From: Anseranas semipalmata
Lineage: Eukaryota; Chordata; Aves; Anseriformes; Anseranatidae
DNA length: 64,000 nt
Assembly: GCA_013399115.1 (NCBI GenBank)
Contig: VXAA01003158.1
Span: forward strand, 852,730 to 916,729
Direction: 5' to 3'
Numbering within the stretch: position 1 is the stretch's first letter; each line of letters begins with the position of its first letter. A program made the translations under genes and the position numbers. The notes under the pieces were generated by a model. The model made no database searches. It was not told where the DNA came from and was given only the letters and a program-made list of their open reading frames with translations. Below, piece after piece: positions 32,192-48,200 of this stretch.

Positions 32192-35100
32192 GTAAGGTGG
32201 AGGGAGGCATATTTGGGGTATAGTATTATTGCAAGTATAGATACAGCTAGAGAACACGCTTGTCTGGGTTTCCAGGGTATTGCTGCATATTTTATTTGGG
32301 AAGGGTGGGGGAATGAACCACCCAAATTATTTATCAGTAAGCTCGGATCAGAATGAGTAGTTACCAAGGAGCAGGTAATACTACAGTTTTACGGCATTTG
32401 AAATTACTAATAGATATACTGTGCATCTCCCACAAAGAAAGCTCTTCTGATTTTTCCCTTTATCCAAGATACCAAATCTAAGGGAGGGTTTAAATAAAAT
32501 TTGAAGGTAAATTTAAATGTTTTATTTCAAGGCAAGGATTGTGTTAAAAAAGCATTACACATTTTCAGGATGCATGTTCTGACTTGAACTAAGAACATGC
32601 CTTAAAAGTGGCTTAAGACCTTATAACAAAATAAATCATCTCTGTCCTGCTAACATCTGTATTCAGTCAAATCGGTACTTGCACTTTGTTTCCAAGAGCA
32701 TCAGGAATAATTATCTATAGTACACAAGTGTTTGGGGAAAAATAGGAGGGGCCAATATGAAAGCTTTGGTCTGCAGCTTTTTCAGTTTACAGAAGTACTC
32801 ATGAAGTCTAGGATTTTGCTGAAAAGTTTTTGGGATTTGAGAGGAAGGTGTGGTGTCAGCTAGGAAGGGCTGCTGTGTGCATCAGGTATGCTGAATTCCT
32901 AAGCAAGTGCTCCTAACAAATTGACATAGTATATTTAAAATAAAAGGAACAGTGATTTGCTGTGAACGCACATATGGTGTCACATAAACACTTTTTGTAA
33001 AGCAGCTTACAGGCATCCATTTGGACAGGGAGGAGGGTATTACATACCAAGAGCTGTTGCTCTTGCCATTTGTTACAGTCATATTCCTGCGGTTACAAAC
33101 AAAAGGTTCCATAAAAGGCTGTCAAATCTTTGTATTGGCTTATTTTCAGATGCAATGTTTTTTTTTTGCAGTGTATTATAGAGAGGCTAAGATAGAATTC
33201 TTTAGCTATTACTTATATGCCTGGTATTAAATGATTCTCTTGAAAGAACCAGAGTTGTTGCTATCCTATGTATATCAGTAGAGAAGTTAATTTCTAGCCT
33301 TGTATATTAGTGCTGTCTTTACTGGAAAACAAATTAGGTAGTGCATAAAAGTATGTAAATCAAATGTCATCTAACTAAAACATGCAAGATGGCATTTCCA
33401 TTTCTAGATAAATTTTTAACGCGCAGATGACTAGATTGTTACCATTTCTAATAGCTCTACAGGTTTTTATAGGTGGTGAGCACTCCAGTGCTTGTCTCAG
33501 CAGTTACTACTTTGGAAGAAGGTAGTAAAGCATCAGCTAATCAATGAAACATTAAAGAATGCACTGGACTAATCCAGCTCTGATGCTACAGAAACAGCGG
33601 TGCTCCATAATTCATTGTGTGTCTGGTATAGAAAGTGTCCACTGGAAATGTTGCCTTTCCAAATTATTTTACACGTCTACCAGTGATTTGTAATTTTTAT
33701 GCACATTTGCTTTTTCTATGGAAGTATTCCCACAGTATGTCTGGGTGTATGAGGTGCATCTAGGGAGATGTGCTAGCTCTTTCTCTAACAATACTAGAAT
33801 AATTAGATGCCACATGAATCCACTTGTGAATTTAACCACTTCTGGTACAATACTGATTGTGCTGTCAGCAAGCTCATCTAAGCTCATTTATTGTCATAGC
33901 CAAGACATTAGTTCAGAATAGGTCAGAATTGTGTGTTATATCTATAAATGGAAAACTTACTATGCAGATTTCTGCCTTGTGCTCGAAAGAACAGAAGGGC
34001 TTTGCTATATTATATGGCTTTTATCTGTTTTATGAAATTCAGCTTAGTCAGTCCCTGGACACACATTTCAATAGCTTGGTTTACTTTTGCGTTACATCTG
34101 TTTTTATTAAAGGCTGAATGCACAGCAAACAGTTACTGAATCGAATGCAATTTGTTCTGTCTGCGCGCATACAGAAAGCAATCTGAAAATTTGTGGTGTT
34201 TTTTGTTTTTGTTTTTTTGGTGGCACTTAGTGTTTTCCTACCCAACATTCGTTTAGTTTGGTAATTCTAGCAGAGCTAGCAGCACTTGCAAGCAGTCTGC
34301 ATGAAAATGAATCTTCCTCTTCCCTGGTTCTGTGTGTAGACACAAATATTTTGTGCTTAGTGTTTTTTTTTTTTTTTTGTGTGAAAATTCACATAAGTAA
34401 TGATTAATATTCTGGTGAGGAGAAAAGATTAAAAAGATGCTATTGATTTGAAATCTGGATACTTAATTCCTATGAAGCATTTTGCTCAGGTTCTGTTTCT
34501 CATTCTTACATCCCTTTTTTGACATTTTCTAGCTTCTAGATTTTTTTTTTACTGTTGATTAGCTAAAGCAACACTTTAACAGTTCACTGTTGAATCGAGT
34601 CCATGTTTAATTCAATTTCCACTTTTGCTTAAATGTTTTAAGTTAAATGCAGAGTATGTTTACAGAAAAACTGTAAGATGTCTAAGTTAACATGCATTTT
34701 CTAATGATTTTGTCTTTTACATAATATCTAAAAGCATCTTTTCAAGTGTACTTCTAACAGCAAAAGGTCACGAGTTAAAAGAGTGGAAGTACATAATGTC
34801 CCTTTCTCAAATATTCACCTTTTTGAAGGTAACATCAGGATTGGAACACTGTCTTTCAAATTTTCAATTGCAGGATTGGTCCACTGGACTGTAATTTTGT
34901 GTTTGTCAAGTACAAAATTTGGCCACTGTACAGAAGGAGCAGGTTTTCTGATTTAATAAAGACCTTGAGATTGTACAGATTGGAGAAAATTACACAATAT
35001 GCTAATAATTTTGTTAAAACTAACATGGCCATCATCTGAAGAATTTCTTCAGTCCTATTTAAAATCAAAGTCAATGGTAGCCTCTCATCCTGTAAGTATT

Positions 35101-35963
35101 TTTACAGGAATGAAGCTATCGACAGGATTTTGGTAAAGAGATTGGAGTCTTTTTTGAAACCAAGCAAATAACTATTGTCTTTGGAAAGAGTTCTTAAGAG
35201 TTATTAAAAGAAGTCCTTTTCTGCTTATTTGCTTATGTAGATCTCTCTGTATAGTTGAATGTTATCAAAACGTAGTAAATAAAATTGAAAATAGGTTGCT
35301 TGCATACTTCTGTTGATTTGAGTCTGACTTTTTACAGTGAATGAAAATACCTGCATTTAAACTAGGGGAAAAAAATCTGCAAGTTATGTCTTTCATAGAG
35401 TACTATTAAATTAAAACAAATTCAATTTTGTAACAATGCAGTTATTAATTATTAAATAAATTGAAGATAAGATTCCATACTCAATAAAAACATGTTTGTT
35501 TTCAAATTTTTTTCAGAAAAAAGTGTTTAGTAATAATAGATCTTTGTCTCTTCTAAAGTAGTCTTATTCATCCTGTGAATTTTGACAGTTTTCTTAAGCA
35601 CTCCGTGCTTTAGCTTATCCAATATAAAAATGAACTGATTTGCATAGTATTTTTGGAGGTGCTTGGGTGAGAGTCAGGTGCAAGTGCAACTATTTTTGTT
35701 GACCTCTACACTTTGGGGTAACTGTCACTAGATGGCAGTTCATGTATTGAGTTGTATAGGCTTGTTCACATCAATATACTCTTGGAATTTAGATTTTAAG
35801 CAGTGAGATAAAGCAGACAAAGAGTGAAGTATACAATGTGCAGGTTTAGGAGGTGATTAAGGAAATGCATGGGATTTGGGAGAGGAAAGTGAAAGGAAAA
35901 TGTGTTTTCATTGAATGAAAATGTTCATTTTGTGTTTGGAGAATCTTTGTACTTCATCTCTAG
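32192..35963 (+). other. RCAN3: RCAN3 intron
   Basis: 3.8 kb, AT-rich with T-runs near 34360 and 34540; no coding exon or repeat family recognised. Confidence 0.85.
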
Positions 35964-38101
<2,138 letters not shown>

Positions 38102-39461
38102 ACTGTGTGATGCTCAGGATAGTATCAAAAATCAGACACTTAATGAGTACATGTGTTGATGTCTGTAGTGCTGGTATATATTATATATAGCGGCAACAGA
38201 TTTTACTTGTAGTTGTCTCTCATGTTCAAGATTTCGGATGCCAATGCTCTAAAAAGCACTTTAATTTTAAGGACTAGTCCCCCAAGTGTAGCAAATCCAC
38301 CTGACTTGCAATAGTGAAAAATAGGAAGTTTAGTTTTTTTTGAAGATGTTACCTTCTCTTTATACTGTGAAGTGTGATGTACCAAGTGCTGAAATAGTAT
38401 CTTTCTTACTGTTACTATTGGATTCAAGAAAGTTTTTTGTATAGCAATTAAAAACTGATTCATGCTGGTACGACAGCTTCCAATTAATGTAAAAATTAAA
38501 TGGAAGTGAAGAATGCTCTTTATGCTAAAATCCCTTCCCAGCTAGTAATCTTCTGGGGTGAAGGTTAATACTTGCTTTTCTCAGATATGTTTTTAATTTG
38601 ACATGAGGCACAAATACATGTATGGAACTAAATTCAAGCAGTTCTGCTAACTACACAGAAGAGTACAGGAGGAAGAACCACAGACCACTATAAGACAGAC
38701 TCTGAGTCTGTCTCCAACACTACTGCTGCTACTATCTGATGGTACAATGGTTTGCACTGACATCTAATGAAGAGTGAATTACAATATGCAGAGTGAAATA
38801 GGGATTCAGCTATTGAATGTGTTGTCTCTGATCCTCTCTAAAAGTATGGCAATGTTTATTCCTCTCCAGTCCTAGAGATGGCGTCCATTTATAAATAAAT
38901 TCAGTGACTGTTATGTTATGACTAAGTGATGTTAGGAGATAAAACATCTAGGGTTAATTTTTAACCTGTGGTCCTAAACTTCTCTAGTCTTTCTTTTTTA
39001 TTTTTTATCTTGATTTTTAAGAAGACAGTCAGTTGCCTGGCTTAGCCAGCCTTTATGCAATTTGAGCCCTTGTTTGCTGTTTTTCATTGAGTTTTTCTGT
39101 GTAGCATCCTGTATGTCTGATAGAGCATCCACTAATTTTGAGACCAGGATGCATGTTTTAAAATACAAATCTTTAATTTTGTAAACTCATGTTAAGTGTT
39201 TTAGTAGGAGGAAAATATGCCTCAGTATAATGACACATGCTCCTATACTTTTATGCTATTTTATAATCAACCTTTTTTAGTCTACCCAAATTCTTCTTTT
39301 TCTATAAAAAGATTAAAATTTTCTGAACAAGCCAGGCTGCTTATATTCATATATATATATAAACCATTCAGAAATTGGCCTTTTTCAATTCATTTTAGTG
39401 TATTTTAATTCTATATGAAGTGCTTATTCAACTTTCAAAAGTGTTTTCACTTGATTGACAG

Positions 39462-39599
39462 TGGAGAGAAAAAGCAATGGTCATGAATTTGCATAGGCGC
39501 AGTAGTTTTCAACTATGTATCGTGCCAGCTTGTGATCCCTGCCTGCCAACAGATTCGAGTTGCAAAATGGGATCCTGCAGGCAGGTCCTTGGTCCAGAG
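39462..39599 (+). CDS. candidate alternative RCAN3 exon (138 nt, speculative)
   Basis: Acceptor gattgacag and consensus donor GAG/gtaaga flank 46 fully open codons in phase 0. That phase is what an RCAN3 transcript would deliver if it used the GAG/gtaggg donor within the terminal exon. The peptide is Cys-rich (CDPCLPTDSSCKMGSC). No family recognised. It may equally be chance in the 3'UTR. Confidence 0.2.
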
Positions 39600-39733
39600 G
39601 TAAGAATAGTATATATTAAAAAGTCAGGAAAATGTTTTTTGTTCATCTTGCCTCCAAAGGCATGATATTTATGTATCATTTAAAAAAAAAAAAATCATTT
39701 AACATCTGACTTCTCTGTCTCGCTGTTCTACAG

Positions 39734-39799
39734 TACAAAAAAAAAAAAGAAGAGGAAATAAAAAAGACTCGTATTGTCCATGAGGCTTGTGTATTTTAA
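39734..39799 (+). CDS. candidate alternative RCAN3 last exon (speculative)
   Basis: Strong polypyrimidine acceptor (ctgtctcgctgttctacag) followed, in the phase left by the 39462-39599 segment, by 21 codons and a stop. The peptide starts YKKKKEEEIKK. Poly-A content means the run of As could be miscounted. Confidence 0.18.
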   Translation, partial: YKKKKEEEIKKTRIVHEACVF

Positions 39800-40014
39800 A
39801 ATTCCAGAAGTCCATTTTGGATTCTGTGGTGTTTATATTTTGTTAGTTGTTTAATTTCTACTCCATTGTAAAAGTTTGTGTAAGTAGGGATAAGTGGAAA
39901 ACCTACAGAAACAGTTTTATAAGGCAAATCAAGCGAGTAATGTTGTCAATGTATCTTGTGTAAAATGTATAAGAACTTGCATTCCAACATCTTTCATTGT
40001 GTAAAGAGGCTTAA

Positions 40015-40020
40015 AATAAA
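40015..40020 (+). terminator. RCAN3: candidate RCAN3 poly(A) signal AATAAA
   Basis: Canonical hexamer about 1.9 kb past the stop codon; a further AATAAA-like cluster lies near 41100. Confidence 0.5.
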
Positions 40021-40035
40021 AACAATGCAGTGCCA

Positions 40036-43000
40036 TTCATATGGTTTTCTTTAACTCTATTCCATGTTGGCCCAAGTCTGATAGTCTTCTAACAGTACTG
40101 TACACTTGTGCAACTCAGTGAACAGTCAAAATAATTTGCTTATGAAACAAAAAACAAACTATTGCTAAGGAAAAATAGTGCTGAAGAAGTTGGAGATTTC
40201 CACAGAAAAATCCTGGGAAGAGACAGCTGAAGAAAGGAGTGAGATTTTTTTTTTTATGGTGTTTTTGGGTGGCTGGCAAAGCAGAGTTCCATTTGGATGT
40301 TCACCTCGCATTAAGTTTGAATGGGCATTTGAACAGTTATGTTGTAGGTGAGAATGTCTGGTCTGGGTTGCAGTATTAAGACCTATAATGTTTTTGTTGT
40401 AATAAAGATAAATAATTGTTTTCAAAAATCTCCAAAAGGCTATTTCCACAGAAAGGATATGGTCAGACTTTATATAAAATGTATGTATATTGACCAAAAA
40501 ATATTATAAAACATTAGCTTGTTGCGCAGCATGTGCTTTTGTTTGGTTTCTGTCTCTTTCACAGATTAGGTAAATTTCAGAAGTTTTTTTGTCAGCCAGT
40601 AGGGGGAGACGGAGAGTGCCCTTCTCATAACACGTCCTGGAGCCATGCCTTATTTCTGTGACAGTGCTTAGGGGCCCCATGGTGCTGCACAGTGTCTCCC
40701 GCTAGATTTGCACAATCTGTGCCTCAGTTTGTGTCAGAGGCAGGGGTTCACAGGAGCTGTAGGCAAGCAGGTGGCTGGACTCTTCAAGCACTGACATGGG
40801 TGGGCAAGGAGGAGCTGGAGCAGAGGCCTCACAGGAAGGAAATCTGAATTTATCCATGGGTCAGTATCAGAAGTGATTTTATTCCACTCCAATCCATAAT
40901 CTCAGGTGTGATGTAGCCTTCCTCATAAACTGAATGAAATTCAAGTTTGCTTTATATGTGATGGATCAGTAATGACCATCAGAACTCATCTGTTTCTCTT
41001 GATTACTGACCTGCTAATAACTGAAGTACTATTTTTAGAAGTAGGCTTGCACAAAAGCACTGACTGTGCCCAGTCCATTTTAAACTTGTGCTTTGTATAA
41101 ATAAATATCCCAAATTCCTTTGAAGCATTTTTCTTGAGAAGCAGCTGAAAAATGTATGGTCTTTCAGGGGTGCTTTGTTTTTAGTTTATGGTATCTAGGA
41201 ATGGGGCCTGTTTTCACAGCCCTGTGATTATTGCTTCTCATTCTACTTTTTTTATTATTATTTTTTTATGAGCTGCTTCTCCTTTAGAGAAACCTCATTT
41301 AGAAAATGTCTGCTTAATTTCCTGAAAGGCTGTGCTTTCATTTTTGTCTGGTTTTGGATTACTGATCTTTTTTTAGCCTGGAATATTGTCTTATGAATCT
41401 TACGCTTACTAGGTTTTGTTTACTTGCTCCAAACAATGTATAAAATTTGCTCGAAGAGGTTCTGGAAACCCAGATCTCAGCAGTACTAAGGTGAGGCAAT
41501 GGGGAAGATACTAACTGGAATCTGTTGTTTTGCTGTGTTACATAAAATAGAAAAATTACAAATTCTGTATCCTTTCAGATTCTATAGGCAATGACTGCGT
41601 TCCTGATTGAATAACATGGCACAGCAAAGAGGGATTAGGGAGGGCAACCAGGTTTATATGTGATCTTCTGCTGGGGCAGGTCATTTCATTTCTGCGTTTC
41701 AGTTCCATCCCTCGCAGGTGTGGTTTGTAATTTTTTTTTCTGACTGTGCGTACATGTACAGTACTGAGGCTCTGATTTCATAAGACAAGTCTAGACAGTG
41801 ATAATTTATAGTAGGTCCTGACATCTGTTGTAGTCTGTCCCCCCTACCCCCAGTTCCAGTATATTCACTCTGCTCTCTACCCTTCTAATCATAGACAAAC
41901 TGTGAACTTGATCACTAGTGCTGTGGACTGACCTTAGGACTCTAGGAGGAATACAAAACCTACTTGGAAGTGTGAGCTTGATGTATAAATGCAGCGAGAT
42001 TTACCACATTAGGTTATGCCACTTCCTTATGCAATTCCCAAATGTAATTGTTTTACTGTCATGATGAGTCGGATATCAGAGGTGTCTGATGGCTCAGCAG
42101 AGCAAAGGTTATGCTAAGTATTATTTCCATGAAAATCTGCTTTGACCTTCACAACAGTAAGATCAAGAAGCTTTTGTGCTGCAAAATGTTATGCTGGTTC
42201 CATAACCACAACAGCTGTGCTATGGTTGGTCTCTGAGCCCTCTGCTTTTCTGTCTAAACTGTGTATCCTTATCTCTACCTATGGAAATATCAGTAATAGA
42301 TGAAACCACAAAGAAAAAGAAATTCATAGGCTTGAAGCCCAGTGCTGCTCTGCTCAATAATCCAAACTTCTTCTACAAATGCTATTGTCAAGAGCTTTGA
42401 CGGAGTTAATACAAAATATTGTATGCAGTGAGTAACGCTTTTGAAACAGCTGAACCTTCACGCTGCTGTGACCCGGCATGGTTAGGCTAACAGTGCTAAG
42501 TGCTAGAGTCATGCTTGTAGAAGCATTAGTGCTGGTCTTCCAGTAAGTGTGTGTCAGCATCTAGGTTCTGGAACTTTGTAAGTAAGAAATTCATGTATGT
42601 GCAACATCGTCCAGCTTGCCCTTTTCACCAGACTGCTGAAGACAGTCCCACTTTCTTGGTGGTAGCAGCAAAGGCCACAGAGCCTTCCTGCACAGAGGAA
42701 CGCAGAAATGTCTGGCAAGTTGCCCTGGAAGTAGTTGGACTTGGGAGACGAGAGGAGCAAAGCGCGTGTGGTATCTTCAGAAGTTCATTCCCTTTCCAAA
42801 ACTCACCTTGAACGGGATCTCAGCTTTATCAAGGCAGCCAACAGCTCCCTGAGGACCAAGATTTAGGTAAGAGCCCATTCTCCTAGGTAAATCCAGCCTC
42901 TAAAGTCTGTCAGCATTGTAAGGGTGTGCCATGTGTATGTATTTGTATAAGCTCATAAATGCTTTGAAAGGTTTGTTGCAAAGATAGGCAAGAAAGTGTT

Positions 43001-43039
43001 TGCGCTGAGTCTTACCTTGCCCAGCGGGCTCTGTGCAAG
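40036..43039. other. intergenic, nothing recognised
   Basis: AT-rich sequence without identifiable exons or repeats; open frames at 42551-42811 on both strands have no support. Confidence 0.55.
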
Positions 43040-43098
43040 GCGCAGACTTGATGATCTTAGAGGTCTTTTCCAACCTTAATGAATCTGTGATTCTACCA
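43040..43098 (+). mobile_element. CR1 LINE 3' tail fragment
   Basis: The text gacttgatgatcttagagg, followed by ttttccaaccttaatgaatc and tgtgattct, is the well-known CR1 3' terminus, including about two degenerate copies of the 8-bp ATTCTATG-type end repeat. Only some tens of bases upstream also look CR1-like, so it is a very short 5'-truncated insertion in plus orientation. Confidence 0.9.
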
Positions 43099-44914
43099 GC
43101 TGCCTACAAAGGACAGCACTTAACGTTGCACCTGAATTTAACCCTGGCTGTGAGCTGGAGTTCTGGTCCTCCCTTTGAAGGGTTAAATTAAAGGTGGACA
43201 AGGAAGGCAGCTACTTGCCAGCTTCTGTCGGTAGTATGTTCTCTGGCTTTGAAGATACAGAAGTGTGAGACTAGATCTTTTGTCTTCTAGATCTTTGTCA
43301 CTTCATCCTTCCCTCTGGCAGACCCAGCTGTAACAAGCCAGTGTCTCTCTCCAAGCCCTGCCTCTGTCCACCAGTGATTCATTAATGAGCTTGTTTGCTT
43401 TAGTAATGCCTTATCAGTGAAATGCTTAGAAATGTTTTTATTTAAAAAAAATCATTTTATTAAATGTTTTTATTAAAATGTCCTTATTTCTCTTGCTCAA
43501 GCTGGAATAAACCAAGCATTTGAAACTCATTTTGAGAGGAGCCCCAGCATTTCTTGAGCTGTCCCCAATGAGAAGCTCTAAACGTTGTAGAAAAACTGGG
43601 ATCTATACTAATGTTACTGGTTGTCTCGTATCAGTTTCAAACTCAAACAAAACTCCAAGTCAAAGATGCCAGCCCAGACCCTTGCCCTGGACTTTGTTGC
43701 CCGCGTGACAAAGCAGAGACAGCTATGAGCAGAGGAGTTTTGCTGGAGTGGCATGTTACAAACCCAGGAGCATGTGGAAATCCCTCGTTCTGATGAATGT
43801 ATTAGGACAGGTGCAGATAAACACATCGTACGATGCAGTCCAGTGGTAGCTGATTAACTGTTACTCGCAGATGTCCTGGAGGAAGTTAGGAAGCTGTTAT
43901 CCCGCTGCACAATCTGTGCCAGTTCAGACAAGGCCTGGTCTGAGAATTCACAGATTTAAATCGCCACCAAAAAAGACTAATTTATGGATTCATTTACAGG
44001 GAAACCTTCACGCTAGTGAAGTCAGCGATCAAAGGAAGCTGGGCAGCTATGAGTGGTGTGCAAACTTTTTCCCAAGAAATCTGCTGCGAATGTTTATGCA
44101 CTGTTATAAATCACTTATTGCTGCCTTTCTGTACAGAGGTAGGATTTTGTAATGGGTGGGCTTCATCCATGTTTTTCAGGTTGCTTTGTAATGGAGATCA
44201 TTGGTTTTAGTTCTGGTTGCAGATGAGGAAACAGATGAAGGGGAAAGGAGGGGATGTCTTCTGCATGGTGACTCAACAGTCATAAACTGTGAATTAAACC
44301 CAAACCGAGGGCTGCAGATTTGTTCCGTGGTTTCTGGTAGGAGCAACCAGAGGCCCTGGGCTGGGGACCGATCCCTTTATAGATGTGATTTCCACATGAA
44401 AAATGCAGATATCTCACTTAGAAGTGGACTGTGGCCATATGCTTCTTTCTCGCACATTAGTGGGGAATGCAGAATAAAGCCAGGTTACGGGTTGGGTATT
44501 GTCCTGTTCGATCCTTTTCATCCTACTAATGAGTAGACAAAACCAATTATTTAGTTTCTGAGGTGGATGTGGTTGGGATTCTTCTTTGCAAGTGCCTGGA
44601 AGGCTTGGAGGTGTTGGAGCTTCGGAGCATTCCCCATGAGCCAGGGACGCAGCAGGACCCACTCAGGTTTCCTCCATGAAAGCCACCTCAGCAATAAGGA
44701 ATGGAAAATGAGAAGTGCAAAGAACAGGACACCCACCACTCTTTCAAGAAGGACTGGGTTCAGGTTTTTTGCGAGGCAGCAGCTGCTCTTTGGGCATAAG
44801 CCAGGCCAGCTCTGTACCTTAGCGGTCCGTGCCAGCTGCAGGTTAGAAGTGATTTCACGCTTCATCGCACAGAGCTGGCACGTACGAGGGCAACAGGGGC
44901 TCGTTTCTTAAGCA
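43099..44914. other. intergenic, nothing recognised
   Basis: No coding exon could be supported. Sequence is less AT-rich than to the left, which lengthens chance open frames (for example at 44567-44911). Confidence 0.5.
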
Positions 44915-45225
44915 GCTTAACCGCCTGCGTGTGCCGGCCCTCCCGTCCCCCGGTCTCCGCGCCCAGGTCCTGCGGAGCGGGGGCCGCGCTCCTCCCTCCC
45001 GCCCCGCGCGGGGCGTGGGTGCGGTCCCGCCGGGGGCCGGGCGCCCCGTCCCGTCCCGGGCACCCCCGCAGCGCTGCNNNNNNNNNNGGAGGGGAGGGGA
45101 GCGCGGCGCTGCCCGCCCACTGCCCCGCGGGGCCGGGCCGGGGAGGACCGGAGGCCGCCGCGTCCTCCGCGAGCAGCCCCGCGGCGGGCTGGCGGCGCAG
45201 CCGTACCTGAGCGCGTTTTGAGCTA
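44915..45225. promoter_or_regulatory. CpG island, promoter of unknown transcript or distal NCMAP start
   Basis: Dense CpG sequence with a 10-base gap at 45078-45087. It lies 5 kb past RCAN3 and 14 kb before NCMAP coding. NCMAP needs at least one upstream non-coding exon, because its start-codon exon has a splice acceptor, so this could be its promoter or that of a non-coding RNA. No donor stood out. Confidence 0.55.
45078..45087. other. assembly gap (10 N)
   Basis: Short N run within GC-rich sequence; real size unknown. Confidence 0.98.
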
Positions 45226-48200
45226 TCGTGAATTCCCTGCTGCCCCCGGCTGAAGGGCTGCCAACAGAGAGGCTTCTCAGGGAGGCTGCTCCGCGTTTGC
45301 GTGCGAGTGATTCTGTGGACCGAAGTAAATGCCTCTACGTGCAGCGCAGTTTTTTAACTGGTAGCTCTCAAGCAGAAAGAAATACAGTGCAGGTGTCGTC
45401 GATGATCTTCTGCTCAGCTGCTGCTTTAGCAGTTGCCTGTTTCCCCAGTTAGAAGCCTTTAAGGGATGGTGACTGGAACCGATCGAGCGGGTTGCTTCTC
45501 CCCAGAGAGAGGTCTGCATGTCTGTTTTGGAGGAGTTTTCTGTTGCTAACAGTGCCCTTCTTTCATCGCTGTTGATGTGCTGGATCTCTTGTCCTGACTT
45601 AGTCCACCCCAGCACCATAAATAAGGTGGGTTTGTTTGTTTGTTTGCTTTTCAGAATTTGCTGAGTGGCTTGTTAGAAAGGGCTGGCAGACCAATATTTA
45701 ACGTGCCATAGAAAGCTTAGAGCATTGTGTTCACCGAGTGCCCCCAGCACAGAATAGAGCTACACTGCTTTCATTACTTGGGAACATGCTGAAGTTGCTG
45801 GCAGGTTAGAATTGCGATTTCTGTTTGTTTGTTTGTTTTTTTTTTTTTTTTCATGGTAATTAATGTAGTTAATGTCCTAGGAAGTCCTTGCTAGAAAAAG
45901 CATAGTATTTTGTAAACAAATTCCACTAATGTGATAAATTGTGCTCGATGGAGTGTTTGGGCAGAAGAATTTGATCTGGTGATTAGAAAGCAGAAAACAA
46001 AGTCAGCGACTTCATGGCCCGCTAGGAATTGCTGTCTTGCTGTGTGGACAGGTAACTGAGCGGCAGGTGCCGGGTTGAAACACTGAGTGCTTGCCAAGAG
46101 TTTTGAACGTTTCTGATCCAGGATAGGGTGTAATCGTAAAGTATCACGCTAGCTACGTGTTTATCTACACAGTGTTCTTGGAAGAGGGGAATGTGCCTCA
46201 CAAGTTTGGATATGCAGTACTTGAAGAAATCTTGTGACCGCTTTCGTTCTGCTGTTTGCAAAGTGAACACAGTTGCCAGATTTCTGTATTTCGTACAGAA
46301 GTGCATATATGTATTTTAACGTAGACAAATACCCAGAATGTGAAACTTGCAGAGGTTCTTGCGACATTATTGAGATTGGCATTTTTCAGTAGATGAACAG
46401 CTTGAATTGCAGAACATACAGTCCAGTAGCTGGGGAGCCGCATACGTTTGTGCCACATATGTTAGCTGCTGGCAAAGAACGGTCCTAAAACTCAAATACA
46501 CCAGTGGCAATAGACTTGGCTCCCCTGTTTGCAGTAATCCGTGAAGGTTTCCTGTCCAGCCTTGCTCCTATCTGTCTGCTGAGACTGAAAGTGTGACTTA
46601 CTAGTTGCACTAAATTCTTCTTTTTACTTATGGCAATAGTGAATAAGTGAATAATAAACTGCGAATCAGTCAGGAACAGGAAGCTTATTGCACAAAGGAG
46701 CCAGAGAAGCCTGTGAGTGGTATGCCGAGAGCCTACAGTCACCCATTCTCAGATCAGCACCTCCTGTGCTCACGGGGTAAATCCAGAAATGCTGAACACC
46801 CTGCAGGGTGCTGGCATCTGCCCAAAGCAGTCCTTGCTCCCCAGGGGTGATAACTCTCATGCTGGGTTCTCATGCCTTTGTGCAAGGCTGGGATCAAAAC
46901 TGCTGACATGCGGCTGTGTTGGGATGGGGTTTGGTCAGGGCTGGCGAGTTAGCCTTGACCTGGCCTATTGTTAGGCATGTGGGAGAGGAAAAAAATGTGG
47001 TGGCAATGACTGTGCTGCCTTTATTGAGAATCAGAAATCGGGAAACGCAGCCAAAACCTATAGGTCTCTTGCAGGGAGAGATGATATGGAGCATGAATGG
47101 AGATCACAGAGGAGGAAAGCAAGAAAAAAAAAAAAAGCTGCTGGGATGTCTGAGTCATCCAGTTTCCCACTGGCATACATAACTTAATGTTTTCACAACC
47201 ACCTCCATGGAGCAACAGACTTATAGCATAACGTAATTCCAGGGCCCCTGGAGTCATGGTGCTTCCTCACGGTCAGCTGCTAGGGGCTAGCTACAAGTTG
47301 GGCATCCCCCTACTGAGCTTTGAGGTTGATAATGCAGCTGCTTCACATGTCTGGATGGGCGAGTGGGCAGAGGAAGGGGGCTCCACCTTCATCACACCCT
47401 CCTAGATGGAGACCCTTGGACCAAACACCTAAATCATCCCACCTCACATCAGCATTTAACCACCCAGCTGTGTGCTTACAAAGAATGTGATTTTTGGTGG
47501 GATTTGGCAGTGCTCAGGCTGAGGTGGGTGAACTGAGCCCATGGACTGTTGCAGCAGCACTGGCAGACTTGTTCTGTCCATCATCTTCTGTGCTGCTCCA
47601 AAGTGCCACAGCCTTGTGTGCTGCACGGCCGTTTCATGCTTCTGCTTGGAGCAGAGTAGAAAGCCAAATATTACTTGGAAAGACACAGTTTCCTATTTGC
47701 TCATTAGTCTGTAATGGAAGCCTCAAAACTCTTGACCTAGCAAATGTATTTTTAAAGTAAAGAAAAAAGAACACCCTTCTGCCAGCAAACAGGAGCTGTG
47801 TTGATTCATGTGCTACGGTTTGTGCTGATAAGCGCAGAGAGCTGATCTCTGACATGAAAGGCAGCTTAGGGTGTGAACGTATTCCAGCCTGCTGTGCAAT
47901 CACAGCATGAGCAGCTGGTGTTTGCTTTGTCCCATGTGAATCTCACTATAAGGTAAATCCAGAAGTAGCTGTGTTCGTGTCCCTGATTCTGCTGGATATA
48001 GCGAGGGGTGCCTGAGGAGCACATCTGGGTTTGCTTTCCTTCTTGGATTTGTTCCTGGTGTGTACATGCCATTGGGTAAGTGACTTGCCTGCAGGCATCA
48101 AAGAACTCAGAGAACAGAAGGGACTGGCTAGGGAGGTGTGTAGTGGTATCGGAATTGGAAGTGGTTTTCTAGCCTGGGAACCCAGTCCTGGTTTGGGCAA

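Larger units (their letters stand above)
38102..40035 (+). other. RCAN3: RCAN3 3'UTR (inferred)
   Basis: About 1.9 kb, AT-rich, ending just beyond an AATAAA at 40015-40020. It includes the two in-frame candidate alternative exons discussed in findings. Confidence 0.6.

Noticed and set aside
43871..44152. 93-codon plus-strand frame left of the 45 kb CpG island
   Set aside because: An internal acceptor-like ttacag was tempting, but no matching donor, homology or poly(A) signal was found.
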